Counted from the first letter of the stretch, positions 33,142 to 42,650 are shown. The stretch: DNA of 43,098 bases from Candidatus Metalachnospira gallinarum (GCA_904378045.1 CAJFHC010000011.1:1-43098); one strand, 5' to 3'. The notes: generated by a model from the letters alone, not told the origin. Made by a program: numbers and translations.

Positions 33142-34143
33142 TTACTCCGTAAAGGGTTTTACGTCCTTTACCGCCTCGGCGCAGGAGATAACGGCGTCGT
33201 TGTTGTCGATGTCAATGAGCTTATAGCGGTCATTGCCCATTCCAAGCTCCTTCATATATGTGAGCTGGCGCAGGCCGTGGCGGGATTCCATCCTCTCCAC
33301 AAGAGCCTTGTTCTCCTCGGGCTTCATGGAGTAAACCAGATCCACGCAGGCCTGATCCACGGCAAGGATGTCCAAAGAGGCGAGTATGCCGACGTTGGGC
33401 GTAACGACGGGCTCGGCGGCCGTTCCCTCACAGTCGCAGGACACTGACATATTTCTCATAACATTTATAAATACGATCCTTTCTCCGAAATGGTCGGCAA
33501 CCGCCTTTCCGGACTCGGTCATTCTCTCCATAAATTCCTCATAGCTTATGTCCCACATATCGTCGGAGCCGGGAGTCGTATGGATCATTTTCTTTCCTAT
33601 CCTTCCGTCGGCGCAGCCTATGGCGATGTTCTTGTTTGAGCCTCCGAAGCCTCCCTTGGAATGTCCCTTGAAGTGGGTAAGGGCGAGCATGGAATCATAG
33701 TTGAGGATATTTTTTCCCATGGACATCTCGTCAAACCATTTTCCATCCTTTACCGGCAGGAGAACCGTGCCGTCCTCGTCCATTATGTCCACGGGGCAGA
33801 ACGTCCAGCCGTTTACTTTGAGCGTTTCTCTGTGCTGTTCCGTTGTATAGCGGTCTCCCTCGTAATATGTGTTTGTTTCCACAATATGAGCGTCGGGAAG
33901 CTCATTTTTTATAAGCGCTTCCACCCACGGTCTCGGTATAATGTTTGGGCCGTGCGCCTCTCCGGTGTGGAGCTTTACCGCCACCCTGCCAGTCAGCTTT
34001 CCGCCGACACGGGCAAATATTCTGCGAAGCCCATCCGCGGACAGGTCTCTGGTGAAATATACTTTTGATTCTTCCCCTGCACGTTCCTCATACGGAATAT
34101 ATTTGTCCCCGCCTGTTCCGGGGATCTTTTTATTTTCATCCAT
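33142..34143 (-). CDS. DUF362 domain-containing protein
   Basis: A 333-residue DUF362 protein with the characteristic 'VAVKLHTGE' and 'THFKGHSKGGFGGSNKNIAIGC' stretches (shown in part). Many relatives carry a C-terminal ferredoxin domain; none is present here, since no CxxCxxC motif occurs. The function of the family is not established. AAGGAGG lies 7 nt upstream of the ATG. It has its own promoter. Confidence 0.88.
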   Translation of the reverse strand: MDENKKIPGTGGDKYIPYEERAGEESKVYFTRDLSADGLRRIFARVGGKLTGRVAVKLHTGEAHGPNIIPRPWVEALIKNELPDAHIVETNTYYEGDRYTTEQHRETLKVNGWTFCPVDIMDEDGTVLLPVKDGKWFDEMSMGKNILNYDSMLALTHFKGHSKGGFGGSNKNIAIGCADGRIGKKMIHTTPGSDDMWDISYEEFMERMTESGKAVADHFGERIVFINVMRNMSVSCDCEGTAAEPVVTPNVGILASLDILAVDQACVDLVYSMKPEENKALVERMESRHGLRQLTYMKELGMGNDRYKLIDIDNNDAVISCAEAVKDVKPFTE

Positions 34144-34213
34144 TTTTACTGCCTCCTTGATGTTCTCCTATTCCGGCCGGCATTTAGCCAGCACGCGATT
34201 ACCGTCTGCTTTT

Positions 34214-34242
34214 ATTATATTTTCCAAGGCCGGCTATGTAAA
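34214..34242 (-). promoter_or_regulatory. Promoter of the DUF362 gene
   Basis: Minus strand TTTACA (34237-34242), 17-nt spacer, consensus TATAAT (34214-34219), separating this gene from the adh-aldh operon. Confidence 0.7.
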
Positions 34243-34286
34243 ATACTTAAAAATTATCCGCAGCTATTCTTTTTTTGAATGGCATT

Positions 34287-35666
34287 TTATTTTAAAAACA
34301 TCCTGATAAGCGTATCGTTGAGCTGCCTGTAGGGCTGATACCTCATGGGGAGGTCGATCCAAGTCTTTTTGTCCACTATGCTCTTTTTGTGCGAGAATGT
34401 GTCAAAGCCGACCTTTCCGTGATAAGCGCCCATTCCGCTTGCTCCTACTCCGCCGAATCCCATCCTGCTTGTCGCCAGATGTATTATTGTGTCGTTTACG
34501 CATCCGCCGCCGAACTGGCATCTGTTAAGAACATATCTGACCGCCCTTCTGTCGCTCGAGAATATATAAAGCGCCAGGGGATGGGGTCTTGAGTTTACTT
34601 TTTTAACAGCGTCCTCAAGGCATTTGAACGTGAGCACGGGAAGGATCGGTCCGAAAATTTCCTCTCCCATTACCGCGTCATCCCAGTCCACCTCATCCAT
34701 AATGGTTGGCTCTATCCTTAAAGCGTCGGCGTCACAGCTGCCGCCGTATACGACCTTGCTCCTGTCCATAAGGCCGTTGAGACGGTTGAAATGCTTTTCG
34801 TTTATTATTTTTCCGTAATCGCCGTTGAGCAGCGGCCTGTCGCCAAACTGCCTTTTTATCTGAGTTTTTATTTCCTCTATCAGTCTGTCCTTTATTCTCT
34901 CGTCGCAGTATATATAGTCGGGAGCGACGCAGGTCTGTCCGCAGTTGAGGAATTTTCCGAAAACTATCCTCTTGGCCGCCAACTTAAGATTCGCCGTTCT
35001 GTCAACTATGCATGGACTTTTTCCGCCCAGTTCAAGTGTAACGGGCGTAAGCCTGTCGGCGGCGTTTTTAAGCACCTCCCTGCCCACGCTCTGGCTTCCG
35101 GTAAAGAATATATAATCAAAATCAGCCTTGAGAAGGCATCCGTTCTCCTGTCTTCCTCCGGTAACTACGGCAACGTACTCCGGGTCAAAGCACTCGCCTA
35201 TTATTTTGTCGATGACCTCGCTCGTATTGGGTGAATAGGCGCTGGGCTTAACGACTGCCGTGTTTCCCGCGGCCAAAGCGTCCACAAGCGGATCAAGGGT
35301 TAGCATAAAGGGGTAGTTCCAAGGGCTCATTATAAGAGTCACTCCATAGGGAGAAGGCTTTACAAAACTCCTTGACGCGAACTGCGCCAGGGGCGTTATT
35401 ACGTTCTTCTCGCGGGCAAAGGCCGCCGTGTGCTTTATCATATATGAAAGCTCGCTCAGCACCATTCCCGTCTCGCACATGTATCCCTCCACGGGGCCTT
35501 TTCCGAGATCTTTTTTGAGCGCCTCGTCTATTTCCTTTTCATGTCTTGCTATTATGTGTCTGAGATGTCTGAGGGCGTTTATCCTGTATTCCACGTCAAG
35601 GGTCTTTCCGCTCTCGAAAAATTCCCTTTGTTTCCTGATTATTTCATCTATTTCTTCCTGTCTCAT
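34287..35666 (-). CDS. Aldehyde dehydrogenase (class 3-like)
   Basis: An NAD(P)+-dependent aldehyde dehydrogenase of 459 residues, the short class 3 type. The catalytic Cys C246 lies in 'NCGQTCVAPD', the general base E212 in 'TLELGGKSP', and 'SPWNYPF' (114-120) and 'FFTGS' (187-191) bind the cofactor. It would oxidise medium-chain or aromatic aldehydes to acids. It starts two nucleotides after the alcohol dehydrogenase gene, so they act together and share control by MarR. Confidence 0.94.
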   Translation of the reverse strand: MRQEEIDEIIRKQREFFESGKTLDVEYRINALRHLRHIIARHEKEIDEALKKDLGKGPVEGYMCETGMVLSELSYMIKHTAAFAREKNVITPLAQFASRSFVKPSPYGVTLIMSPWNYPFMLTLDPLVDALAAGNTAVVKPSAYSPNTSEVIDKIIGECFDPEYVAVVTGGRQENGCLLKADFDYIFFTGSQSVGREVLKNAADRLTPVTLELGGKSPCIVDRTANLKLAAKRIVFGKFLNCGQTCVAPDYIYCDERIKDRLIEEIKTQIKRQFGDRPLLNGDYGKIINEKHFNRLNGLMDRSKVVYGGSCDADALRIEPTIMDEVDWDDAVMGEEIFGPILPVLTFKCLEDAVKKVNSRPHPLALYIFSSDRRAVRYVLNRCQFGGGCVNDTIIHLATSRMGFGGVGASGMGAYHGKVGFDTFSHKKSIVDKKTWIDLPMRYQPYRQLNDTLIRMFLK

Positions 35667-35668
35667 TT

Positions 35669-36871
35669 TTATCTCTCCATAACGTCATAATAAAATTTCT
35701 CAAGTTCCAAAGCGTCCATAAGTTTGGGCACGGGATAGAGGGGATTGCCCTCCTTTTCCGCGAAATCCGCCAGCCTGGGCACGTCTTTTTTCCTTATTTC
35801 CTTGATCGTGTCTGGTATATCCAGTCTCAGTTTCATTTCCTTTACAGCGGCAATAAATTTCTCCGCCCCTGTTTTATGGCTTTCCTGCGGCACGGATATG
35901 CCAATCACAACGGCAAGATCATGCAGCTTTTTATAGGCACTTGATCCGTAGGCTTCAAGTACATGGGGAAGAATCACGGCGTTTGCCAGTCCGTGGGGAA
36001 CATTGTATCTTCCTCCAAGGGAATGGGCCACGGCATGGACATATCCCACATAGGATTTTGTGAACGCGCTTCCCGCGAGATAGGCGGCCGTGAGCATATT
36101 TTTTCTTGCCTCCACGTTGTTTCCGTCCTCATAGGCGTCAAAAATATTCTCGAATATGAGCCTTACGGCTTCCGTGGCGTCGGCTCTTGTCTCCTTTGTC
36201 GTGGAGCGTCCTATATACGCCTCCACCGCATGGGTAAGGGCATCCATTCCGGTGGTCGCCGTAAGCCCTTTGGGCAGAGTCCTTGTTATCTCCGGGTCAA
36301 GCACGGCGTAACGGGGAATGAGCGGAAAGTCGTTTATCGGATATTTATGTCTCGTCTTTGCGTCGGTTATAACGGCGGCAAGGGTCGTCTCGCTTCCCGT
36401 TCCGGCCGTGGTAGGTATGGCGATAAGGGGAGGTATTCTCTTATGCACCTTGAGTATGCCCTTCATCTGGGAAAGAGTCTGATAAGGCTTGGCTATCCTC
36501 GCTCCGACAGCCTTGGCGCAGTCGATGGAGGAGCCCCCTCCGAATCCTATGATGGCCTGGCAGTTGCCCTTAAGATAAAGTATTCTTGCCTCCTCCACGT
36601 TGTCGGTGGTGGGGTTTGCAACTGTCCTGTCATACACATAGCATCTTATGCCGTGGGTCTTGAGATCTTCCTCAAGCCCTTTTGTTATGCCAAAATCCCT
36701 GATGCTTTTATCCGTTACAAGAAGCGCCCTTTTTATTCCCTTTTTTCTGAAAAGACGCGCGACCGAGTCTATGCCCTCAAGTATTTCCGGCTTTCTGTAC
36801 GGAAGAATGGGGATAGCGATTCTGAATACCGTCTGAAACGTGCGGCAATACGCTTTTCTTATTATGTTCAT
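35669..36871 (-). CDS. Iron-containing alcohol dehydrogenase
   Basis: A group III metal-dependent alcohol dehydrogenase of 400 residues, interconverting alcohols and aldehydes with NAD(P)(H). Cofactor motif GFGGGSSIDCAK (109-120). The metal ligands fit D210 and H214 ('GMDALTHA'), H279 ('YVHAVAH') and H293 ('VPHGLANA'). The start at 36871 has AAGGAG upstream and overlaps the marR stop as ATGA. Together with the aldehyde dehydrogenase it could detoxify or ferment an alcohol/aldehyde. Confidence 0.94.
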   Translation of the reverse strand: MNIIRKAYCRTFQTVFRIAIPILPYRKPEILEGIDSVARLFRKKGIKRALLVTDKSIRDFGITKGLEEDLKTHGIRCYVYDRTVANPTTDNVEEARILYLKGNCQAIIGFGGGSSIDCAKAVGARIAKPYQTLSQMKGILKVHKRIPPLIAIPTTAGTGSETTLAAVITDAKTRHKYPINDFPLIPRYAVLDPEITRTLPKGLTATTGMDALTHAVEAYIGRSTTKETRADATEAVRLIFENIFDAYEDGNNVEARKNMLTAAYLAGSAFTKSYVGYVHAVAHSLGGRYNVPHGLANAVILPHVLEAYGSSAYKKLHDLAVVIGISVPQESHKTGAEKFIAAVKEMKLRLDIPDTIKEIRKKDVPRLADFAEKEGNPLYPVPKLMDALELEKFYYDVMER

Positions 36872-37323
36872 TGTTCTTCTCCTTTGTTCTCGCAAATTTT
36901 TCGCAGGTTTTCGGCTATGACGGAAAGGGATCGATAAAACGCGTCCCTGTCGGGATCCGAAAGCCCTTCTCCGCCCTTCTCAACCGCTGATTCTATGAGC
37001 ATAGTCATTTTGTCGGCCAGTTTCTCGCCCTTTGGCGTAAGCCTTATTTTTGAGCGGTATCTTCTCTTGTTTCCCGACTCGTCAAATATGACAAGCCCCT
37101 CGTTTTCAAGTCTGGCCATGGTTCTTGACACTGCCGCCTTGTCCTCCATGCAAAGGGAGGCAAGCTCCGAAGACGTCAGCTCCCCTACCCTTCTCAACTT
37201 AAGGAGATACATGACCTGCGGCCCTTTCAGCCCCAGCTCAGTCATTTCCCTGCTTTTTATTTTCTGCATGCATTTATATATCTGCGATATGGATGTTATA
37301 AATAATTCAAATCTGTCAAGCAT
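36868..37323 (-). CDS. MarR family transcriptional regulator
   Basis: A 151-residue MarR-type repressor with the winged helix-turn-helix at about 50-105 ('LTSSELASLCMEDKAAVSRTMARLENEGLV' in outline). Cys58 is a possible sensing residue, though this is speculative. AGGAGG precedes the ATG. First gene of marR-adh-aldh, with a perfect palindrome over its own promoter, so autoregulation of the operon is likely. Confidence 0.92.
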   Translation of the reverse strand: MLDRFELFITSISQIYKCMQKIKSREMTELGLKGPQVMYLLKLRRVGELTSSELASLCMEDKAAVSRTMARLENEGLVIFDESGNKRRYRSKIRLTPKGEKLADKMTMLIESAVEKGGEGLSDPDRDAFYRSLSVIAENLRKICENKGEEQ

Positions 37324-37348
37324 CTTATCCTCCTGTCAAATCCATCAA

Positions 37349-37377
37349 ATGATAGCACAAAGATGTTGACATGTCAA
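37349..37377 (-). promoter_or_regulatory. marR operon promoter
   Basis: Minus strand consensus TTGACA (37372-37377), 17-nt spacer, TATCAT (37349-37354). Confidence 0.8.
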
Positions 37378-37380
37378 CAT
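37363..37380. promoter_or_regulatory. Palindromic MarR operator
   Basis: A perfect 18-bp palindrome, ATGTTGACA/TGTCAACAT, overlapping the -35 box of the marR promoter. Size and placement fit a MarR dimer site. Confidence 0.78.
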
Positions 37381-37419
37381 TGCCGTGTTCCGGAAAAGGT
37401 CTCTTCGGTTTTTCCGCGC

Positions 37420-37448
37420 AAAAAATCCCTGCCGTTTCCGGCAGGGAT
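37420..37448 (-). terminator. Terminator of the SLH protein gene
   Basis: ATCCCTGCCG (37425-37434) pairs with CGGCAGGGAT (37439-37448), followed on the minus strand by T. Confidence 0.85.
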
Positions 37449-37482
37449 TGATTATTGTTTAAAGTTGCCGCTTTTATGCCTG

Positions 37483-40119
37483 TCAAGCCTCGTTGGCTAC
37501 GATCTTCGTAACTTTGCCGCTGGAGTTTCTTGTAAGAGTAACTTTGTATGTCTTGCCAGTATATTTGTTGATAAAGCTGTCAAGTTCCATCTCGTCGCCG
37601 TCAACTATGACCGTAACGCTTCCGGCAAGATAGTAGTTGTTACCGATGTTCTGTGACGAAGGCTTCTTTTCTCCGATATTGATCTTGTCCTCGTCAAGAT
37701 TATAGAGATATCCGCTCTTGCTATCCTTTGCGGATGACGCCTTGATCTTTGATACGTCATCGCTGCTGTTGAATGTAAGTTCTACCTCAAAATCATCGCC
37801 GTCGTCAAGTTTATCGGCAAGTTTTGATACGCTTGAGCTCTTGCCGTCGATTGTTACCGTGCATTTGCTTGCCAGATCATATCTCTTTGTGTCGCCGTTT
37901 GAAAGCTCAATCTTGATCTTTGAGCTGGTGAGGTCAAGGAGAGTTCCCTCGTCCTCGTCAACCTTGCTGTTTCCTGTCTCGATCTTTACTTTTGTAGCTC
38001 TGTCCGCGCCGTTGACCGTAACATAAGCCTTTACGGAGCTGCTCGCGCCGTCGCCGTATTTGCTGACCGCCGTGCTTACGCTGGCAAATTTGCCATCGAT
38101 GGTAAAATCACAGCCTGCTGAAGCGAAGAGATATGTCTTATACTTTCCGTCAGTCGTCCTTATTCTTATTTCGCTTCTTGTGATCCTTTCGATGCGGCCG
38201 GTATGGTCGTCTCCGTCCTCGTCAAGGGAAGCGGCGATCTTCGTTACCTTTCCGTTGGTAAGCGTAAGTTTTACCGTGTATTTCTTTCCATCCTCGAACC
38301 TGTCCTCAAGTCTTGAAAGGCTTGATGAAGATCCGTCGATGGTAACAGTTGCTCCGGATTTGATGTCATAGCTTTTCTTTCCTCCGGATGAGGTCTCTAT
38401 CTTTATGCTCTTGCTGGAAATGCTGTAGAGTTTTCCGCTGGCGCTTGTGCTGGAGGTGCTTTCCGTCTCAGCCTCTATCTTAGTTACCTCGTCGTTGTGG
38501 TCAAGGGTAAGTTTTACCGTAATATCCTCGTCATCTTTATACAGATCTCTAAGTTTGTCAAAATCTGATGATTTTCCGTCAAGCGTTACTTTGATGTCGT
38601 CCGTATCGTCGATAAGATAATATGAATAGCTCTTGTTTCCGCTCTTGATAGTTATCTTGAGGCTGCTGAGCGACTCAAGGCTTCCCTCAAGGCCCTCTTC
38701 TATTGACTCGGCCGTAATGCTTGTTACTTCTCTGTCTTTATTGAGCACGAGTGTCGCGTTAAACTCTTCGTCATCGTCATATCTGTCCTTGAGCTTGTCA
38801 TAATCAGATGTTTTTCCATCGATTTTTACTTTTATATCGTCGGTATCGTCAAGAAGGTTATATGAATATGTCTTTGAGCCGTTTTTGATCGTTATTTTGG
38901 ATTTGTTAAGCGTCTCTATCGTTCCCTTAAGGCTTTCATCGGACGTTTCCGCAACGATCTTTGTCACATATCCGTCTTTGTCGGCGGTTATCGTGGCATT
39001 GATAATCTCTCCGTCCTTCACAAGGTCGATAAGATCGTCGATGTCCTTTGACGAGCTTCCGTCAAGGGTGAGCTTCACGTCGTTATAGTCCTTGTCAAAT
39101 TTGTATGAAGCCGTTTTTCCGTCGGCCTTAATGGATATCCTTGTCTTGGAGATGGATGAGATTTCTCCCTTTCTGAGGGACGATGAGCTCTGTCCGGAAG
39201 GGTAAGCCGTAATAAACGTAACTTTGGAATCGTTTACCACTACAACTACGTTGTCTCCGAAGTTGATGTCGGATACCTTTCCGCTCTCTCCGTCATACAT
39301 AACGCTTACGGATGAAGCGAGACTGACTTTTCTGTCTCCCGATGACGTTTCAACCGTTATGCTCTTGTCGTCGATGTCGGCTACCGTTCCGACAATCTGC
39401 TCGTTCGTGCTGGGGTTAACGGGATTAGTGGGTTTTGTCTGGCTTGTGCCAGCGAGCTCGTTTCTCGTCTTTGTGGCTAAAACGGCCATTTCAGCCCTGT
39501 TGATATTCTTCTTGGGATTGAAATTGTTATAATCGTCGCCGACCATAAGGTTGAGCCTGTTGAGCAGCTCGATGTAAGGCACGGATGAAGCCGTAATCTC
39601 GGCCTTGTCCGCATAGTTGACCGTCGCGTTGTTATTTACCTGGTATACTTTTGAGAGCGCCTTTCCGAAAATAACGGCGACGTCCTCTCTTCTGGCGCTG
39701 TTCTGGGTAGTGGCGTTGGCCATGAATATTTTAAGGTCGTTGGCCGAAAGAACTCCGTTTTCAAGGCCGTAGGCAACACATTCATAGGCCCATGAAGGGA
39801 TGTTATTCGCCTGCATGGTGCTTGTCCATTTTGAAATTACCGAAGCCGATGTTTTATTAGCGCTGTTGTATGTGCTCATAATAGCGTAGATCAGCTGAAC
39901 GGCCTCGTTATATGTGACGTTGTTTCTCGCCTTAAACAGCTTCTTTCCGTTTTCCTCATAGCCGGCCATAAGTCCCATGGACTCTGCCTGGTCGATATAC
40001 TGAGCGGCTCCGGGCCAGGGTACGTCGTTTATATCCGCGAACACTGAGGCGAATGCGGTATTTACGCTTCCCGCCATGCACATAGCCGCAGTGGCAAGGG
40101 CAATAAATTTCTTTTTCAT
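37483..40119 (-). CDS. S-layer homology protein with eight tandem repeats
   Basis: An 878-residue secreted surface protein. Signal peptide 1-24; three SLH domains (about 26-85, 100-155, 168-222) that bind secondary cell-wall polymer; a Thr/Pro/Asn linker (225-240); then eight repeats of about 75-84 residues starting near 244, 318, 399, 479, 562, 641, 725 and 803. Each repeat follows G-x-hydrophobic, 'I.I', a beta-rich core, 'T.DG.SS', an acidic helix ending 'Y.D', and 'V.K.T...G.VTKI.A'. Repeats 3 and 4 are the most alike. GAGGAGG precedes the ATG. Probably an S-layer or surface structural protein; the repeat family is not one I can name with certainty. Confidence 0.88.
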   Translation of the reverse strand: MKKKFIALATAAMCMAGSVNTAFASVFADINDVPWPGAAQYIDQAESMGLMAGYEENGKKLFKARNNVTYNEAVQLIYAIMSTYNSANKTSASVISKWTSTMQANNIPSWAYECVAYGLENGVLSANDLKIFMANATTQNSARREDVAVIFGKALSKVYQVNNNATVNYADKAEITASSVPYIELLNRLNLMVGDDYNNFNPKKNINRAEMAVLATKTRNELAGTSQTKPTNPVNPSTNEQIVGTVADIDDKSITVETSSGDRKVSLASSVSVMYDGESGKVSDINFGDNVVVVVNDSKVTFITAYPSGQSSSSLRKGEISSISKTRISIKADGKTASYKFDKDYNDVKLTLDGSSSKDIDDLIDLVKDGEIINATITADKDGYVTKIVAETSDESLKGTIETLNKSKITIKNGSKTYSYNLLDDTDDIKVKIDGKTSDYDKLKDRYDDDEEFNATLVLNKDREVTSITAESIEEGLEGSLESLSSLKITIKSGNKSYSYYLIDDTDDIKVTLDGKSSDFDKLRDLYKDDEDITVKLTLDHNDEVTKIEAETESTSSTSASGKLYSISSKSIKIETSSGGKKSYDIKSGATVTIDGSSSSLSRLEDRFEDGKKYTVKLTLTNGKVTKIAASLDEDGDDHTGRIERITRSEIRIRTTDGKYKTYLFASAGCDFTIDGKFASVSTAVSKYGDGASSSVKAYVTVNGADRATKVKIETGNSKVDEDEGTLLDLTSSKIKIELSNGDTKRYDLASKCTVTIDGKSSSVSKLADKLDDGDDFEVELTFNSSDDVSKIKASSAKDSKSGYLYNLDEDKINIGEKKPSSQNIGNNYYLAGSVTVIVDGDEMELDSFINKYTGKTYKVTLTRNSSGKVTKIVANEA

Positions 40120-40525
40120 AACAGTTCCTCCTCAAAATGATATTTTTACTATTCGGGCGCTTAAGCGTATCATAATTTTATTATATATTGCCAAGTCGCA
40201 AAAAAGCAACCTTTCGACGGCCTTCTTAATATTATTGTAAGTTTTGGAAACGGAGCGCGTCCCCGCCCTGAAAAACATTTATACATATTTTTCAGTCTAT
40301 CCGAAAACGATCTTTTCATACTCCGCCGTTTCCGCGGCATACTCGGTTTTTTCGACTGAAACTTTTTTCACTTAAGAGTCCTTATATTTCATTATTTTAA
40401 CATGTTTTTGACAAAAGTTAAAACCATAAATTTTTCCATTTTTCCCGTTTTATCAATGGTACTACAAATACAAAAGCATTGAATGTTAAATCTACGTTAA
40501 TTGTCTCAATAAACAAAAAAACCTG
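40120..40525. other. Intergenic region between SLH gene and ktrB
   Basis: Divergent gap. A likely SLH promoter lies at 40180-40209 (minus TTGCTT, 18-nt spacer, TATAAT), with a CGCTTAAGCG palindrome in its leader near 40158-40167. The middle is A/T-rich with GC-richer islands near 40255 and 40325. No gene or RNA was recognised. Confidence 0.5.
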
Positions 40526-40553
40526 TTGCTTTTTTATTTGTATTGTATATAAT
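40526..40553 (+). promoter_or_regulatory. ktrB promoter
   Basis: TTGCTT (40526-40531), 16-nt spacer, consensus TATAAT (40548-40553). Transcription would begin near 40560, after the first ATG of the longest open frame (40556), so that ATG cannot be the start. Confidence 0.7.
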
Positions 40554-40594
40554 AAATGGCGAATGGAAAATTAAATAAAACGAGGGTATCAGAA

Positions 40595-41938
40595 ATGATA
40601 AAAAAACTTAAAAATCTATCTCAGGCACAAACCATTGCACTGGGCTTTTTTATTGTAATCATGACCGGAACTCTGCTTCTGATGCTGCCCATTTCCTCAA
40701 GGGACGGACAGTGCGTCGGGTTCATTCCGGCAATGTTTACGGCGACCAGTGCTACCTGCGTAACAGGACTTGTGGTTGTAGACACCTACACCCACTGGAC
40801 GCTTTTCGGACAGATAGTGGTAATCTCGCTTATACAGATAGGCGGCCTTGGATTCGTCACTATGGGCGTGCTTTTTGCCATGGCTCTTAACCGTAAGGTC
40901 AGCCTTAAGCAGAGAGCGCTTATAAAGGAGAGCGTCAACTCACTCCAGCTTGGGGGCGTTGTGAGACTAGTAAGAAAAATTTTTATTGGAACGCTCATAT
41001 TTGAGCTTACCGGGGCATTTCTGCTTTCATTGTTTTTTGTTCCGAGGCTTGGCCTTGGCAGAGGCATTTATTACAGCATATTCCATTCAATTTCCGCCTT
41101 CTGCAACGCCGGCTTCGACCTGATGGGATTCAGAGGTGAGTATAGCTCGTTTACCGGGGAGTATGACAGCATAATCATCAATATGACCATCATGTCCCTT
41201 ATCGTCATCGGCGGTATCGGATTCATCGTGTGGGACGACATATCAAAGCATGGCCTTCACTTCCGAAAATACATGCTTCATACGAAGATCGTTCTCACAA
41301 CGACCTGCGTCCTCATTTTCGGAGGAGCGTTTCTCTTCTACATATTCGAGAGGAATAACCTTATGTCCGGCATGAGCGCTAAGGGAGCGATACTTTCATC
41401 GCTTTTCAGCTCCGTCACAGCCAGGACCGCCGGTTTCAACACCATTGACACGGCAGCCCTTACGCCCAGCAGCAAACTTCTGACGTCCATATTGATGTTC
41501 ATAGGAGGAAGCCCGGGCTCCACCGCCGGAGGAATAAAGACGACTACGGCGGCGACAATCATCTTTTATGTGGGAAACAACCTGCGTGGAAGAAGCGAGT
41601 GCAACGTCTTTAAAAGACGCATCGACGACGACACGGTCAAAAAAGCCGGCGTCATCATCTGCATCTATCTTATTCTTGCCCTTGCGGGAACATTGGCTAT
41701 CTGCCATATCCAGGGCGGCGCTCCCATAAGCGACGTTCTCTTTGAGGTATGCTCGGCTATAGGCACAGTTGGTATGTCAACAGGTATAACGAGGGATCTC
41801 ACGGACGCATCAAGAATAATCATCGCTCTTCTTATGTACTGCGGACGAGTCGGAGCAATGACATTCGCCCTCGCGTTCACGGAGAAGAAAACGGCGGCTC
41901 ATGTATTGCTGCCCGGCGAAAGCATAACAGTTGGATAA
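40595..41938 (+). CDS. ktrB: Potassium uptake protein KtrB/TrkH family
   Basis: The membrane channel subunit of a Ktr-type K+ (Na+-coupled) uptake system, 447 residues. The four selectivity-filter turns of the family are visible: 'SATCVTGL' (52-59), 'FCNAGFD', 'TARTAGFNT' and 'GTVGMSTG'. The length fits KtrB rather than the longer TrkH. The start at 40595 has GAGGG 8 nt upstream and lies after the promoter. ktrA follows by 33 nt. Confidence 0.93.
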   Translation: MIKKLKNLSQAQTIALGFFIVIMTGTLLLMLPISSRDGQCVGFIPAMFTATSATCVTGLVVVDTYTHWTLFGQIVVISLIQIGGLGFVTMGVLFAMALNRKVSLKQRALIKESVNSLQLGGVVRLVRKIFIGTLIFELTGAFLLSLFFVPRLGLGRGIYYSIFHSISAFCNAGFDLMGFRGEYSSFTGEYDSIIINMTIMSLIVIGGIGFIVWDDISKHGLHFRKYMLHTKIVLTTTCVLIFGGAFLFYIFERNNLMSGMSAKGAILSSLFSSVTARTAGFNTIDTAALTPSSKLLTSILMFIGGSPGSTAGGIKTTTAATIIFYVGNNLRGRSECNVFKRRIDDDTVKKAGVIICIYLILALAGTLAICHIQGGAPISDVLFEVCSAIGTVGMSTGITRDLTDASRIIIALLMYCGRVGAMTFALAFTEKKTAAHVLLPGESITVG

Positions 41939-41971
41939 TATATATTATATAGATAAATTAACGGAGGAATT

Positions 41972-42625
41972 ATGAAATCTGTATTATTGATCGGAATGGG
42001 CCGTTTCGGCCACCATTTATGCAAAAACCTTGTTGAGTTAGGCAACGATGTAATGATAATAGACAGCGATGAAAAATCCGTAGAGGATCTCACTCCCATA
42101 GTTACAAGCGTCCTCATCGGCGACTGCACGAATCCCGAGGTGCTTAAGAGCATCGGCGTAGGCAACTATGACATCTGCTTTGTCTGCATAGGCTCAAACT
42201 TCCAGAGCAGCCTTGAGATAACAAGCCTTCTTAAGGATCTCGGCGCAAAATATGTCGTAAGCAAGGCAAGCCGCGACATCCATAAGAAGTTCCTTCTCAG
42301 GAACGGAGCCGACGAAGTTATCTATCCCGACAGGGATATCGCCGAGAAAACGGCAAGAAGATTCTCCACCGACAACGTATTCGATTATATTGAGCTTACC
42401 CATGACTACTCGGTATATGAAATCCCCCCTCTTGACAAATGGGTCGGAAAAACTATCAGCGAGTCCAACATCAGGGCAAACTACAACATCAGCATCCTCG
42501 GAATCAAGCATCCCGCAGGCGACGACATTATGCTTCCCCCCGCGAGCTACAAAATCGAGGAAGGCGACCATCTTATGGTCCTCGGAAACAATGTCGATGT
42601 TGAGAAGCTCTTGAAAACTCTTTAA
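41972..42625 (+). CDS. ktrA: Potassium uptake regulatory protein KtrA
   Basis: The cytoplasmic gating ring subunit, 217 residues. An N-terminal RCK/Rossmann domain ('GMGRFGHHL' near residue 8, then an acidic residue at the end of beta-2, 'IIDSDEK') binds nucleotide; the C-terminal RCK_C domain (about 135-217) follows. GGAGG precedes the ATG. It works with KtrB encoded just upstream, opening the channel with ATP or nucleotide. Confidence 0.94.
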   Translation: MKSVLLIGMGRFGHHLCKNLVELGNDVMIIDSDEKSVEDLTPIVTSVLIGDCTNPEVLKSIGVGNYDICFVCIGSNFQSSLEITSLLKDLGAKYVVSKASRDIHKKFLLRNGADEVIYPDRDIAEKTARRFSTDNVFDYIELTHDYSVYEIPPLDKWVGKTISESNIRANYNISILGIKHPAGDDIMLPPASYKIEEGDHLMVLGNNVDVEKLLKTL

Positions 42626-42650
42626 AAAAGCCTAATTTTTTAAAATCCTG

